From positions 79,009,079-79,073,078 of the forward strand of contig CM024759.1 of NCBI GenBank assembly GCA_014218235.1: 64,000 nt of DNA, in the 5' to 3' direction. The translations under genes and the position numbers were made by a program. Positions 1-10,480 of this stretch are shown one piece after another. Position 1 is the first letter of the stretch. Each line of letters starts with the position of its first letter. This DNA is from Colocasia esculenta (Eukaryota > Streptophyta > Magnoliopsida > Alismatales > Araceae). Under the pieces are notes generated by a model. It did no database searches, was not told the origin of the DNA, and saw only the letters and a program-made list of their open reading frames with translations.

Positions 1-199
1 TCCTCGTGGAGGTGCATATGTGCTCCCATTTAGGGTATCTGAGCACGGTTCTTGTCCCACTTCCTTTTTTCTTGGATGTGTGTATATTATCACAATCCCT
101 TTTTTTATTTTATATTTTTTGAATAGGTGATATGTCTTGGTGAGTCCCCACTTAGGCAAGGTGTCCTTGTAGATATTTTCATGTTGGCATATGCTTATA

Positions 200-985
200 T
201 CCATATATTCTCGGGAGAAACTTTACCCGGAGGGACTTTGCCTTAAAGAGATATATGTGTATAAACACAAATTTGCACTTTGTAAATATATTCTCAAACG
301 GTATCTCCACTTGAGCAGAGTATCCGATAAGAAGGAGCCCCCCGTATGAACGGAGTCCCCCTTTTTTTGAGAAACATATACAAATGGGGCATATTTGTGA
401 TTATATAGATATATTTCGGGCGGAGTCTCTATTTGGGCAGAGATTCCACTAAGAAATACATTTATATAAACATGAAGTTTGTGATTATACGGATATGAAT
501 TTAGAGGGAACTTTGTCCGGGCAAGATTCCTCCTAAGAGACATATGCGTATAGGCACAAATTTGTGATTTTATGGATATGTTCTTAGGGGAGTCTCCATT
601 TGGGCAGAGTTTCCTCTAAGAAACATATACATAAGAACATAAATTTGTGAATATACGAATATGTTCTCGGACAGAACCTCCGCTTGGGCAGAGTTTCCTC
701 TAAGAAACATATACATAACACGAGTTTGTATTTACATGGATACGTCCCCTGAGAGAGATTTTTGCCCGGGTGAGATTCTCCTTAAGGAACATATTTGTAT
801 AATTACAAATTTGTGATCTTTATATATGTGTTCATGGACGGAACCTCCGCTTGGGCAGAGTTTCGTCTTAAGAAACATATATATAAGAACACAAATTTGT
901 GAATATACGAATATGTCCTTGGGCAGAACCTCCGCTTGGGCAGAGTCTCCTCAAGAAAACATATACATATAAGCACAAAATCCAC
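200..985 (-). repeat. Tandem ~70-90-bp repeats inside LTR R/U5
   Basis: A degenerate unit containing 'gggcagagttt', 'aagaaacatatac' and 'aaatttgtgaatata' recurs about nine times. Clear gggcagag cores occur near 433, 601, 685, 853 and 925. The same array is at about 20455-21230 in the right LTR. Short ORFs with repeated Arg/Asn/Ser motifs across it are by-products of the repeat. Confidence 0.75.
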
Positions 986-988
986 CAT

Positions 989-1118
989 CCCAGAGACTCG
1001 CTCGATGGGCGGGGAGAACATGGGTATTTAAATACCATGTGTCCATAGAGACTCGCTCGATATGGACGGCATTTAAACCCCGGGAATATCACCCCACAGA
1101 GACTCGCTCGATGTGGGG
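989..1118 (-). repeat. Three hairpins with a constant 13-nt loop and different stems (left LTR)
   Basis: On the minus strand each hairpin has the loop TCGAGCGAGTCTC. The stems are CCCA/TGGG, extended by CCG/UGG around a bulged A (989-1009), GTCCATA/TATGGAC (1041-1067), and CCCCACA/TGTGGGG (1092-1118). The loop is identical and the stems differ but stay paired. A 14-nt palindrome, GGTATTTAAATACC, lies between the first two. They lie in the R/U5 leader of the genomic RNA. Confidence 0.8.
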
Positions 1119-1344
1119 GATGGAGATTAAGAAGGAATGCTGATGACGATTACGCCGACCGCTCCTTTCCGCGCCTGGCCTATCGGGCTAAAGAAGGGGA
1201 TTTGTACCTTCACACACCGGACGGGAGGGATTTGAGAATGAGAGAGGGAATGAGCAAATGCTCTTTTTTCTATTTTCTGGGATTTTTCCAACAGGGCTTC
1301 GCCGGAGCAAATTGAAGACCCCCCTTTCCTTTGGAATAGGGGGG

Positions 1345-1352
1345 TATTTATA
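1345..1352 (-). promoter_or_regulatory. Leftward TATA box in left LTR
   Basis: The plus-strand tatttata reads TATAAATA on the minus strand, in the context CCCTATAAATACCCC. The equivalent in the right LTR (21590-21597) is in the correct position and direction to drive the genomic RNA. No start site can be seen directly. Confidence 0.6.
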
Positions 1353-1397
1353 GGGGTTCGGCCCCACATGCGTGGAGAGGGGAGAGAGGAGTGCCCC

Positions 1398-1645
1398 AAC
1401 CGATGGTGACCTCATGATGAGGTCACCATCGGTTAGGGAGAGTCCCCCTTAACCGATGGTGACCTCATCATGAGGTCACCATCGGTAGGGCAACCGATGG
1501 TGACCTCATGCTTAGGTCACCATCGGTTAGCCCCTTAACGATGGTGACCTCATGTTGAGGTCACCATCGGTTAGGGGGAGACCCCCCCTTAACCGATGGT
1601 GACCTCATTGTGAGGTCACCATCGGTTAGGGGTCCTAACCGATGG
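1398..1645. repeat. Array of five 36-bp palindromes (plus half unit) in left LTR
   Basis: Units at about 1398-1434, 1451-1486, 1492-1528, 1536-1573 and 1591-1628 each have arms AACCGATGGTGACCTCA and TGAGGTCACCATCGGTT (the third ends TTAGGTCACC on its right arm). Only the centre of the unit and the spacers vary. A half unit follows at about 1636-1645. The array lies exactly between the two outward-facing TATA boxes. Confidence 0.9.
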
Positions 1646-1676
1646 AAAGAGAGGGGAGAGAGGGGGGGATTTTGTC

Positions 1677-1684
1677 TATAAATA
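1677..1684 (+). promoter_or_regulatory. Rightward TATA box in left LTR
   Basis: TATAAATA in the context CTATAAATACCCCCC faces right, toward the antisense mobile-domain gene that starts near 2613. The right LTR keeps CTATAAAC at 21785-21792. Together with the box at 1345 it forms a divergent pair about 325 bp apart. Confidence 0.55.
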
Positions 1685-2427
1685 CCCCCCCTACACCCTC
1701 ATTTCCAGGACTTGTTGGAGCCCGGAGGTGCTGCTGAAGTCCTGCTTGTTTTTTGGAGTTTCGCCCAACTTCTCGGAGTTTTGCCCGATCGGAGGGTGCC
1801 TTTGCAAGCCTCGGAGTTCTTCCTCGAGCTTGTTCTTTGTGCTTGTTCTTTGTATTCGGTCTATAGACCTTGTGCTGCCGGAGGTGCTGCTGGAGTCCGG
1901 CTCCGTTTCCTTGGCGCTTCGCCCCAACTTCTCGGAGTTCTGCCCGATCAGAGGGTGCCTTTGCAAGCCTCGGAGTTCTTCCTCGAGCTTGTTCTTTGTA
2001 CTTGTCCTTCGTACTCGGTCTATAGACCTTGTGCTGCCGGATTTTTCCGTGCTTCGTACTTTGAACGGAGACATGTTCTCCTTGTACTTTCATTTAACCG
2101 GGACTCCGGGCACCATTTTAAGGGCCGGAACTCCCCTGCTGAATTTTGGGGAAGGATCCCGCTAATAAGTTTGTAACTTAAATAACCTTGGGGTCATTTT
2201 AAATCACAACTTTTTGGCCTCTGAGCAGGCTGCTGATAATGTATTGTAACCAGGCCTGCTGATAACCAACATTTAATTTTCGTGGCCCAACGGCCCCTTT
2301 CATCATGTCCACGACTTGAACCGTCATCCGCCAAAATAGGCTTCAACTAGGCTAGTCGCCGGACCATCATCTGATGGATTTTGTAATTTCCGCTGAAATA
2401 AACGTGTCACACTTTTGCCGTTCAACA

Positions 2428-2443
2428 AATGCCCCCACGGGAC
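2428..2443 (-). promoter_or_regulatory. Polypurine tract next to 3' LTR
   Basis: Directly inside the 3' LTR the minus strand reads CCCGTGGGGGCATT. It is G-rich and in the expected place for plus-strand priming, so it is assigned mainly by position. Confidence 0.55.
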
Positions 2444-2612
2444 ACGTGTCGGAACTGAAAGTGACGACACGCGACCCGTGTAAATCCTTGCTTTGCATTC
2501 CGGAGCATTTTTGTAGTGCTTTTGTTCCCGGATTTCTGCTCAGCTGGATTTAGTGTCTTTTCCTTCTCCTAATTTCCTTTTTGTTTTACCTGTGGTTTCC
2601 CAGGCTTTCATC

Positions 2613-5600
2613 ATGCCTTTCAAGAAAAATTACTTGGCCCGGACAACCACAGCCAGAAGACCCGTGACGGGGTTGTTCCGAAAGGAATTATGATGCCTGC
2701 CCTGGCGAGGCCTCGTATCACTGAAGCCAATTTAGCTTCTCTGGATAGTGGTTACCATGTAGTAGCAACCCTTAACCCTGAGGGTCTTGCTCCAAACGGC
2801 TCAGTGGATTACTCCGCATTTGTCTTCAAAAGGGGACTTATCATTATACGCGGAGAGGAGGCTATCCAAGCCATTTCCCATCTGACAGGGAATTATTTTC
2901 CTTCATCCAGGGGTTCATCCCACCCAATATGTCCGAGAATGATCCCTGTATTTCAGCCGAGAGAAGGTATCTGGAATTTGCCATTTTAAGGTTCCGGGAT
3001 AGCCTCCTGGGTACCTGTGCCTTTTCCTACCCCAGTTTTCCTCTGGGGTATATGCCTTTGAAGAGGATGCCGACGGCTGATAACCTTGGCCTTATAATCG
3101 TGACCTTGATTGTTATACTCGGTCACGGAAGCTGTCCCCTGTTATCTGGAACTTGCAGAATCGCCATACAACTGCGATGGAGATCAATGGCACTTATTTG
3201 ATGCCAGGTGATTCCCGGTATGCCGCTGGAAGTCATGACATCCGATGTCTTTTGGATCGGATTATTGATTTCACTTCTCCCAGCTGGTATGGCCACTGGT
3301 CAGTTGTATCTTCTCATATCTTTCGTTATGGGGCCACAGAGTGGTTGACCGGTGTTTTGCACCATTATGGCGAGATCTTGAAGAAATCTGGCATCTATGG
3401 AGCTGTTGAGGCAGCTTTATATGATTATCCCTGTTACACAGGTGTAGGTTTGGTGGAGAGATTTGCCATTTGGATATCGGATGAGGGTGAAACTTCCATT
3501 GACTTAGGGTTTCACAAATTTCACCTTCATATGGGATATCTTTTTTATGAAGAAATTGTATTGGATGACTTGCACAGCCACCGCAGCAATGGCTCTGGCC
3601 AGTATTTCTATCCATATAGCCTCCGTTTCCTGACAAAAGTATGGCGGGACCTAGCCCGTGCCGGGAAAACAGACAAAGCATCCTCATCTTCCTCAACTAT
3701 AAGAGTCAGTCAGAATGCCTGGCTTCGATATTTTATAATGGGCCATTTTGCTTCTTCGAGGGCTTTTCAGTTGAGGGTCGCTGTTTAGAAGAATATCAGC
3801 AACTAGAAGTGAAGAAGCCTTCCCGGGGACGATTCATTTGTGCCCCGAAGGATATGGGTTGGAACCCTCGGCGGCTACCTGACCGCACTTATTTGGCCGC
3901 TTACTTAGTTTACTGGCTATCCAGCTTTGTGGTTCCCCATGGCGAGGAAGAATATATTCGGCCAGGCCTTATTTATCCTGCTTGCCTTCTGGCAGAGGGC
4001 CGTCAACTTGCTTTGGCTCCTGCAGCACTAGCAAATATATTTCACGGGCTGGGATCGTTGAGTTCACATCCCAGTCCCCGAGATCGGAAGGTGCAGCTAC
4101 CCACCCATTACTTGAGTGCTTGGGCGGCCTCTTGCTGCCTAGTTTGTGTCAGACAATTGATTTGCCTCGCTCTTCAGCTCCATTAATTTTAATGTTCCGG
4201 AATCGTCCAGCTGGAGATCCACTGACAGAGCTGATGAGTACTAGATCCAGTTTATCTTTTCTGCCGAACAATGAGCAGGGGCTACTCCAATTCGACAATG
4301 CATCCCGGGGAACCAGGCCTTTCTGCACCCAGACCTCCGACGGGACACAATATTATTCAGCAAATAGCAATAACCCCAGCCAATCTGTGTATCAGGACTG
4401 GCTATGCTGTATTCGGCCCGGAGTATTGGTGTATCGCGTGGGATCGACTCTTATCACTGAGCCTTATTATCCTTCGCGATTTGCCAGAAATTTTGGGTAT
4501 GATCAGTCTATCCCGCCACCTGCGGAATTTCCATTGTCACTCCGACTCCAACGCGGCCATGATGTTCACATGACGGCAGCAAGTTGGTGGAATTATTTCC
4601 GTCGTCCTGAAACAGGTTCAGCATGTGCCCTTCCTGCGCCAGGAATGACGGGACATATGGATATCTTTTATGCCAGGTGGTGGTTTGACCGGAGCGGTAT
4701 TTTCCGACTCTCCCCTGGCAAAATAAGGGAGAGGGAGGACTCTCGGCTTGTGCAGTACAGCTTGTCCCCGGTCTTCATTGACGAGGCATATCTTAACCGG
4801 CACTTTTCCAGCATAGCAGCTTCATATAAGAGGCGCTACGATGCCAGTGTGTCACACAGTACCAAGGCCGAAAATGACAGGTATTATTATCAGGGGGAAA
4901 TACCGCTCCTGGCATCCATAGAGCTGTTCTGGACAAAAGCTCCGGTCGCCAGCGATGATTCTTCACCATATTGCTGGTGGAATCATTTATTATCTGACTG
5001 CGGTCACTCTCCTACAGTACCTTTGTTGACAAAGTTACCTCCAGAGAGCATCGGCCATCCCGGATGGACACGATGGGAAAGACATCTTATTAATGTAATT
5101 GGCAATATTGGGCCTCTGGAATATATCCCTCGGCTAGAAAATGCCAAGACATTTCAAGATGTTCAGGATATTATGAAGAGAGTGGGGGAAGCTTGTAGCA
5201 CCACCTTCCTTCAGCTGGTACCAAAGCCTTTATCAGAGTCAGCACGTAAGCCACCCCTCTTTCCCTTCTTCTTCTTTTTTTTCTCTTCTTTCCTCCCCTT
5301 TTTTTATATGGTGACCTTGTCTTCCAGCTACTCCCGCTTTGAGGATTAACGGGGATAGGGGCAACGGGACTCGCCCCGGCGCTCCTTCTTCCTCTACCAA
5401 TAGAAGAGCTGAGAAGGCCAAAGAGGTTGCATATGCCTCCTCGAGCGGTATACTCTTTTGAGATTCCCCCGCCTCCTTTTTATCATCAGTTCTCATATTG
5501 ATTTCTTCCATATTTTCCTGCACTAGATGATGAAACTGATGAGGCGGGCGCCGGCTCACCCCTTCCAGATGAGTGTGGTTCTCCGCCCGAAAGTCCCTCT

Positions 5601-7015
5601 ATTTTTCATAGAGAGGGAAACGGGAGCACTCTGCAGGCTATGGCAGATCCTTTGCCCGGAGAGGGGACTGATGGTGCTCCCTCTCATTTTGCATTTTCTG
5701 GGGTGGTAGATGCCGATGTTGACTGCCCAAGATTCACATATGCTGAACTGGGAGCTTCAGAAGGAGAGTACTCTTCTGCCCCCGTTGAGGTCTATATCCC
5801 GAGACCTGTGGAGGAGCCTCCTGTAGGGACAACTTCTTTTGGTGAGCCGATTTTCTCAAGCCCGTATATATATATTTTGTTTTTCATGACATATTTCTTT
5901 TCATGACGAATCCTCCTCCCTTGCTGTATTTGCTTTTAAAAGGGGCAGAATTCTGTGATCAATTGTTTGGCTGGGGAACGACAGATTCATATTCTGTCTC
6001 AGGGCGAACTTCTCCATCCCGAGTTGGGGAATTTCAATGAGCCCGTTTTGGACTTCCCAGCTCAATCGCCTTTCAAGTGGGCGATACCACAAGTGGAGGC
6101 GGAGGTCTTCACCAGGCAGATCTGCCTATTCCTCCAACCTTCCCATATGATGGGGAACAATTTTATGCAACTTCGCCATATTTTCCCAGCTCCTTTCAAG
6201 ATCCGCATCCTGGACCATCCAATCTCGCTCAACCTTCAGAATCTGAGGCTGAGGAGGAAGGCGAAATTCCCGCCCCAGGTGAGAAGAGCCGAGCTTTATG
6301 CCTTGCATTTTTGACTTGGTGTTTTATCAGCTTTGTCTTGCTAACAGCCTTTTTCTTTGCTGCTGATTTCTTTCTGGGGCAGACATTGTGCCGAATCTTG
6401 ACGAGGAGAACTCTCCGCCCTTGGAGGTTGGTGCTCCCCCCGAGCATGGTATAAGATGGCCTGAAGGGACGCAACCAGCCCCGCATTTTGCTGATGATGG
6501 CTGCTGGGAATTCCTTGTTGGCCGAATAACGGCATTGGCAGACTCCACAGACCCGGCGCCCATTGAAGTTATTCGAGAGGCGCTGGAGCAACATACGGGA
6601 TCCGCCTTAGCATGGGAGTCCAGCAGGAGCGTTGGATGAATTTCATCACCGATGTTTGGAACAGGGTGTACACCCGTCAGGTTGAGACGACCTGGGCCCA
6701 GCGATTTGAAGCTCTGGAGAGCGATGCTGAAGCCGATGATCCCCAGGCTGCTGAAGTGCGCAAGCGTCAGAAGACGCGCGAGAGCTGCGGATGGCTCGGC
6801 TGGAACGCGAGCTTGGCGAGGCAATATCTTGTCAGGCCCGAGATGCCGAAGATGGAGTTGAAGGTCCCGAAGAGGGAGGCCTCCGTGCTAGAGATAGAAA
6901 CGGCTCTCGCCGGCCGGATCTTCCAAAGCTAGGAAGGCAGAGCGGCTGCAGAAGAAGGCACCCTCTTGGCTTTGCTTCTCAACATAGCCTTTGTGTATTA
7001 GGCTCGTTGTCCTGA
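2613..7015 (+). pseudogene. Antisense gene in the retrotransposon: plant mobile domain protein, five exons, frameshifted
   Basis: It reads opposite to gag-pol. The ATG at 2613 is followed by frameshifts near 2690, 2900, 3150, 3700 and 4150. The core at about 3870-4140 reads as a plant mobile domain (aminotransferase-like, PF10536 type): RTYLAAYLVYWLSSFVVPHG and LAEGRQLALAPAALANIF. A further block has RFARNFGYDQSIPPPAEFP. Four GT-AG introns fit the frame: 5246-5327, 5448-5526, 5842-5948 and 6279-6382. Downstream exons encode an acidic Pro/Ser/Glu-rich linker with one in-frame stop near 6037, then a coiled-coil-like tail (WAQRFEALESDAEADD, ARLERELGEAI). Antisense ORFs of this kind are reported in Tat-lineage elements. 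The protein's function is unknown; related mobile-domain proteins occur in transposons and in host silencing genes. It may be expressed from the rightward TATA box at 1677. Confidence 0.82.
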
Positions 7016-7181
7016 TTTGTTTGTTGTTTTTTTTTTTGTAAATAGTGTGTGACTATCTGTCACCCCTTATGAATATGTAACAGAGTGACTTATGACTTTA
7101 TGAATATGAATATGAAGGACAAGGAAATTCCTTCTTTCATTTTCTGTCTCTTCTTTTTTTTTCTTTTTTTTTTCACATTAC

Positions 7182-7316
7182 CAGTCTTAGCGCCCTTTCG
7201 GGTTTTCACCAAGACCGGCCCCCTTTAGCTTTTTCCAACGCGCCCTTTCGGGTTTTCGCGTTGAGGGGTTATCCATTTTTGCCTGAAGCGCCCTTTCGGG
7301 TTTTCACCTCAGCTGG
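7182..7316 (-). repeat. Three structured modules: GNRA-capped constant core in different outer stems (copy 1)
   Basis: On the minus strand the core GAAAACCCGAAAGGGCG occurs three times with about 50-nt period. CCC-GAAA-GGG forms a hairpin with a GNRA tetraloop. Flanks pair differently each time: CUGAGG/CUUCAG (one G-U), CAACG/CGUUG and CCGGUCUU/AAGACUGG (one G-U). The wobbles become A-C mismatches on the plus strand, which points to the sense RNA. The module lies in the element's 3' UTR, between integrase and the 3' LTR. Confidence 0.78.
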
Positions 7317-7584
7317 ATTTTTGATCTTTTTACCCTCAAGCATACAGTGGCCGTATACTTAAGTCCATCGGGGTATCTCTATTTTTAACCCCCTTTTTGT
7401 TTCTTTCTTTTTTTCTATGCCAAGGCCGTCGAGGACTCAACTGACTGGATGGCTGATGGCAAAGGTTTGGTTATGGAGTGAGTGATGGTTTCAAATGTGG
7501 TTTGAGATTTGAATATGGCCAATGATTGGAAATTCGGATTTGGAATTTGTTTTGGAATTTGGATTTGGATGTGGATTGGGTTTG

Positions 7585-7830
7585 AATATGAGTGTTGGGT
7601 GACTTGGGTCACCTTTGTGGTATTTGGGTTTGGGTTTGGATATGGATATGTGGGTGACTTGGGTCACCTTTGTGGTATTTTGGATTTGGGTTGGATAGGG
7701 ATGTTGGGTGACTGGGTCACCTTTGTGGTATTTTGGATTTGGGTTTGGATATGGATATGTTGGGTGACTTGGGTCACCTTTGTGGTATTTTGGTTTGGGT
7801 TTGGATATGAGTATGAGATTTGGGTATGAT
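7585..7830. repeat. Tandem array, ~55-bp unit with GGTGAC/GTCACC hairpin core
   Basis: About four units contain GGTGACTTGGGTCACC (7598-7613, 7653-7668, 7763-7778) or a 15-nt version (7707-7721), followed by 'tttgtggtattttggatttggg'-type sequence. Open frames across it are repeat artefacts. Variable arrays in the 3' UTR are typical of Tat elements. Confidence 0.85.
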
Positions 7831-8140
7831 TTAGCCCTGGACTTGGTTTTAAATGGGCTCTGGAATGGTGTTTATTGTTTGACTTTGGGATTTGAATTTC
7901 ACCCTCCTTGATGGCTTGGTGCCAGGCTAAAGGGGTTTGCAACTGGATTTGAATGGCTGGAGAGAAAAAAGCATTCCTGCCTTTGTTTCACAGCACAACA
8001 TTTGTATATTGGGCTTGTTGCCTTGATCTCTTTCTATGTGGTATCTGTCACCTTCTACAATTTGTAATGTGGCGACTTGTATGAATGGAGGACTGAAGAA
8101 TCCTTCTTTTCATCATTTCATCATTTTTTTTTGTCACATT

Positions 8141-8275
8141 ACCAGCCTTAGCGCCCTTTCGGGTTTTCACCAAGACTGGCCCCCTTTAGCTTTTTCCAAC
8201 GCGCCCTTTCGGGTTTTCACGTTGAGGGGTTATCCATTTTTGCCTGAAGCGCCCTCTCGGGTTTTCGCCTCAGCT
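8141..8275 (-). repeat. Three structured modules, second copy
   Basis: This is a second copy of the block at 7182-7316, within a direct duplication of about 230 bp (about 7170-7400 and 8130-8365). The same three core units occur in the same order. Changes keep pairing: the outer stem CCAGUCUU/AAGGCUGG now has its G-U at a different pair from copy 1. One core has a T-to-C change in the loop region ('cgccctctcggg', near 8250). Confidence 0.75.
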
Positions 8276-8632
8276 GGATTTTTGATCTTTTTACCCTTAA
8301 GCACACAAGGAATCGTATACTTAAGTCCATCGGGGTATCTCTATTTTTAACCCCTTTTCTCTTCTTTTTTTTTTGAAGATTTGACTGGCTCAGATAATCA
8401 AAAGGGTGATGGCTGGTTCTAAAACCGGTAGTGAACTGGGATGGAGTGGGTGGTGAGGTGGTGATGGAAGGGTGGTGAGGTGGTGAGGAATGGGTGGTGA
8501 ACGGGATGGGCTGGTTGATGGCTTTGGAGCGTGAAGTTTTGTTTTTTTTTTTTTTTTACTTGGGTATGTTATGGCTTTGGTATGGAGTTGGGTTTGGATT
8601 GGGGGTTTAGTTATTTCAGTTTGGGTTTGGAT

Positions 8633-9120
8633 TTGACATAGCCTACCTTTTGGTTTGCTGGCTATGGTTGGGTATTTGGATTGACATAGCCTACCTTTTG
8701 GTTTGCTGGCTATGGTTTGGAGTATGGTTTGACATAGCCTACCTTTTTGGTTTGCTGGCTATGGTTTGGGTATTTGGATTTTGACATAGCCTACCTTTTT
8801 GGTTTGCTGGCTATGGTTGGTATGGTTTTGACATAGCCTACCTTTTTGGTTTGCTGGCTATGGTTTGGTATGGGATTTGCATAGCCTACCTTTTTGGTTT
8901 GCTGGCTATGGTTTTGGTATTTTGATTGACATAGCCTACCTTTTGGTTGCTGGCTATGGTTTTTGGTATGGTTTGACATAGCCTACCTTTTGGTTTGCTG
9001 GCTATGGTTTTGGTATGGTTTTGACATAGCCTACCTTTTTGGTTTGCTGGCTATGGTTTGGTATGGTTTTGACATAGCCTACCTTTTTGGTTTGCTGGCT
9101 ATGGTTTGGTATGGTTTGAC
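8633..9120. repeat. Tandem array, ~48-bp unit with CATAGCC...GGCTATG hairpin
   Basis: About ten units contain catagcctacc, then ttttggtttgctgg and ctatgg. Each unit can fold through CATAGCC/GGCTATG. Unit lengths vary by a few bases. It lies between the structured modules and the end of integrase, in the 3' UTR. Confidence 0.87.
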
Positions 9121-9122
9121 AT

Positions 9123-9334
9123 TGTTTAGCATTGTAGCTTGGAACCTCATTTGGCGGGATAAGCAAAATAAGCCTCCATTTTCATTGAAATTTCCCTTTT
9201 TTCCTTTTTTTGTTATACATGGAATGCCTTGGCTTCATGCTTGGTAGGGACTGAAAGGTTTGGGATATATGACGGGCAGGTGGAAATTTGATTCCTTTGC
9301 CCCCATCTATGGCAAAACTTCATCATCATTTTTT
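9123..9334. other. 3' UTR segment, no feature seen
   Basis: AT-rich sequence between the last tandem unit and the stop codon of the integrase frame. I see no ORF or repeat in it. Confidence 0.5.
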
Positions 9335-10480
9335 TTATTTTCTTTCGGCTTCGAGCCCTTTTGGGTGATCGGTTTTTTTTGGTGGGTGGCCAGGAAATTC
9401 ATGTTCTGGCGCATGATACAATTTCAGGTGTTTCCCATTGAGCGGGGGAAAGGGCACATTACCTTTATGGTCAACTAGCCGGTATGCGCCTCCTTCATAT
9501 GCCAGAGTGACGATATATGGACCGAGCCAGGTGGGTTGAAGTTTGCCACATGACTTTCCGGCCATTGCTTCTCTGCATTTGACCATGACAAGATCCCCTT
9601 GCTTAAAAGCTCTGGGTCTTGCTAATTTGTCGAATGCTCGAACCATTCTAGCCTGATATATTTGGAGAGACTTGTATGCTTCAAGGCGCCTTCCTTCTAG
9701 ATTGGAGAGCTCCTCAAGTCTCCTTTCTATTTGGTCTTGATCTTGATTTTGTAGTTCACCTTGGATTGCCACCCGATAGGATGCCATTTCAATTTCTATA
9801 GGGATCATGGCCTCAGCTCCGTATACCAAGGAGAAGGGCGAACATCCGGTAGGGGTTTTATACACAGTTCGATAAGCCCACAAGGCTTCATGAACCTTTT
9901 CCCCATTCCCGCTTTCTGTTGCCGACTATCTTGGCGAGCAATTTACAGAGGGTTTTATTGAAGGCTTCTGCCAACCCATTTGCCTGTGGATTATATACTG
10001 ACGATGTCCTCCAATCAATATGGAATTTCGCCGCCAAGGCATATATTGTTTTATTTCTGAATTGTGACCCATTATCAGATATGATCCTGTGAGGAGTCCC
10101 AAATCTGTATATTATGTTCTGCTTGACAAATTTGGCGACTGATTCTCCGGTTACCTCCCTTAATGGGATAGCTTCAGCCCACCGAGAGAAGTAATCTGTA
10201 GCAGCCAGTATGAACTTGTGGCCTTGAGATGAAGGTGGGAATGGTCCCACAATATCCATACCCCATTCGGCAAACGGCCATGTTGGCGCAGTGGGATGTA
10301 ATACATTTGGTGATTTCCTTGGTATAGGGCCAAATGCTTGACACTGATGACATGTACGGGCATATTGGATGCAATCCGCGTACATGGTAGGCCAGTAGAA
10401 GCCTTTAACTTGATATTGATTTTCATCTTTTCTCCTGCTTGGTGTGCACCACACAGCCCGGAGTGAACTTCTTTCATGAT
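9335..10480 (-). pseudogene. Integrase (Ty3/gypsy pol), frameshifted
   Basis: Integrase joins the cDNA copy to host DNA. The zinc-binding region starts near 10477 with EVHSGLCGAHQAG and continues as CIQYARTCHQCQ after a frameshift near 10425. The catalytic triad is intact: D in WGMDIVGPF (about 10250), D in ISDNGSQF (about 10075) and E in NGLAEAFNKTL (about 9970). A second shift near 9885 leads to the C-terminal part: MWAYRTVYKTPTGCSPF, then the GPY/F-like motif WLGPYIV near 9515. The stop is at 9335. There is no chromodomain, as expected for the non-chromoviral Tat group. The DDE triad is complete, so only the shifts prevent a full product as read. Confidence 0.93.

Larger units (their letters stand above)
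1..2427 (-). repeat. 3' LTR of the giant element (partial)
   Basis: This is the left copy of the LTR, truncated by the window start. Its inner end is CAACA at 2423-2427, after which the two LTR copies stop matching. It holds U5-side repeats (about 200-985), three constant-loop hairpins (989-1118), a leftward TATA box (1345-1352), five 36-bp palindromes (1398-1628), a rightward TATA box (1677-1684) and a U3-side remainder. Confidence 0.93.

Noticed and set aside
7509..7942. Trp/Phe/Gly-rich open frames on both strands
   Set aside because: They follow the 55-bp tandem units frame by frame and have no start context or relatives; they are repeat artefacts.
8633..9120. CRISPR-like regular repeats
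   Set aside because: Units are contiguous and diverged, with no unique spacers, in a plant retrotransposon.
8791..9247. Open frames repeating AYLFGLLAMVWYG or NHSQQTKKVGY
   Set aside because: They are translations of the 48-bp array in the retrotransposon 3' UTR.
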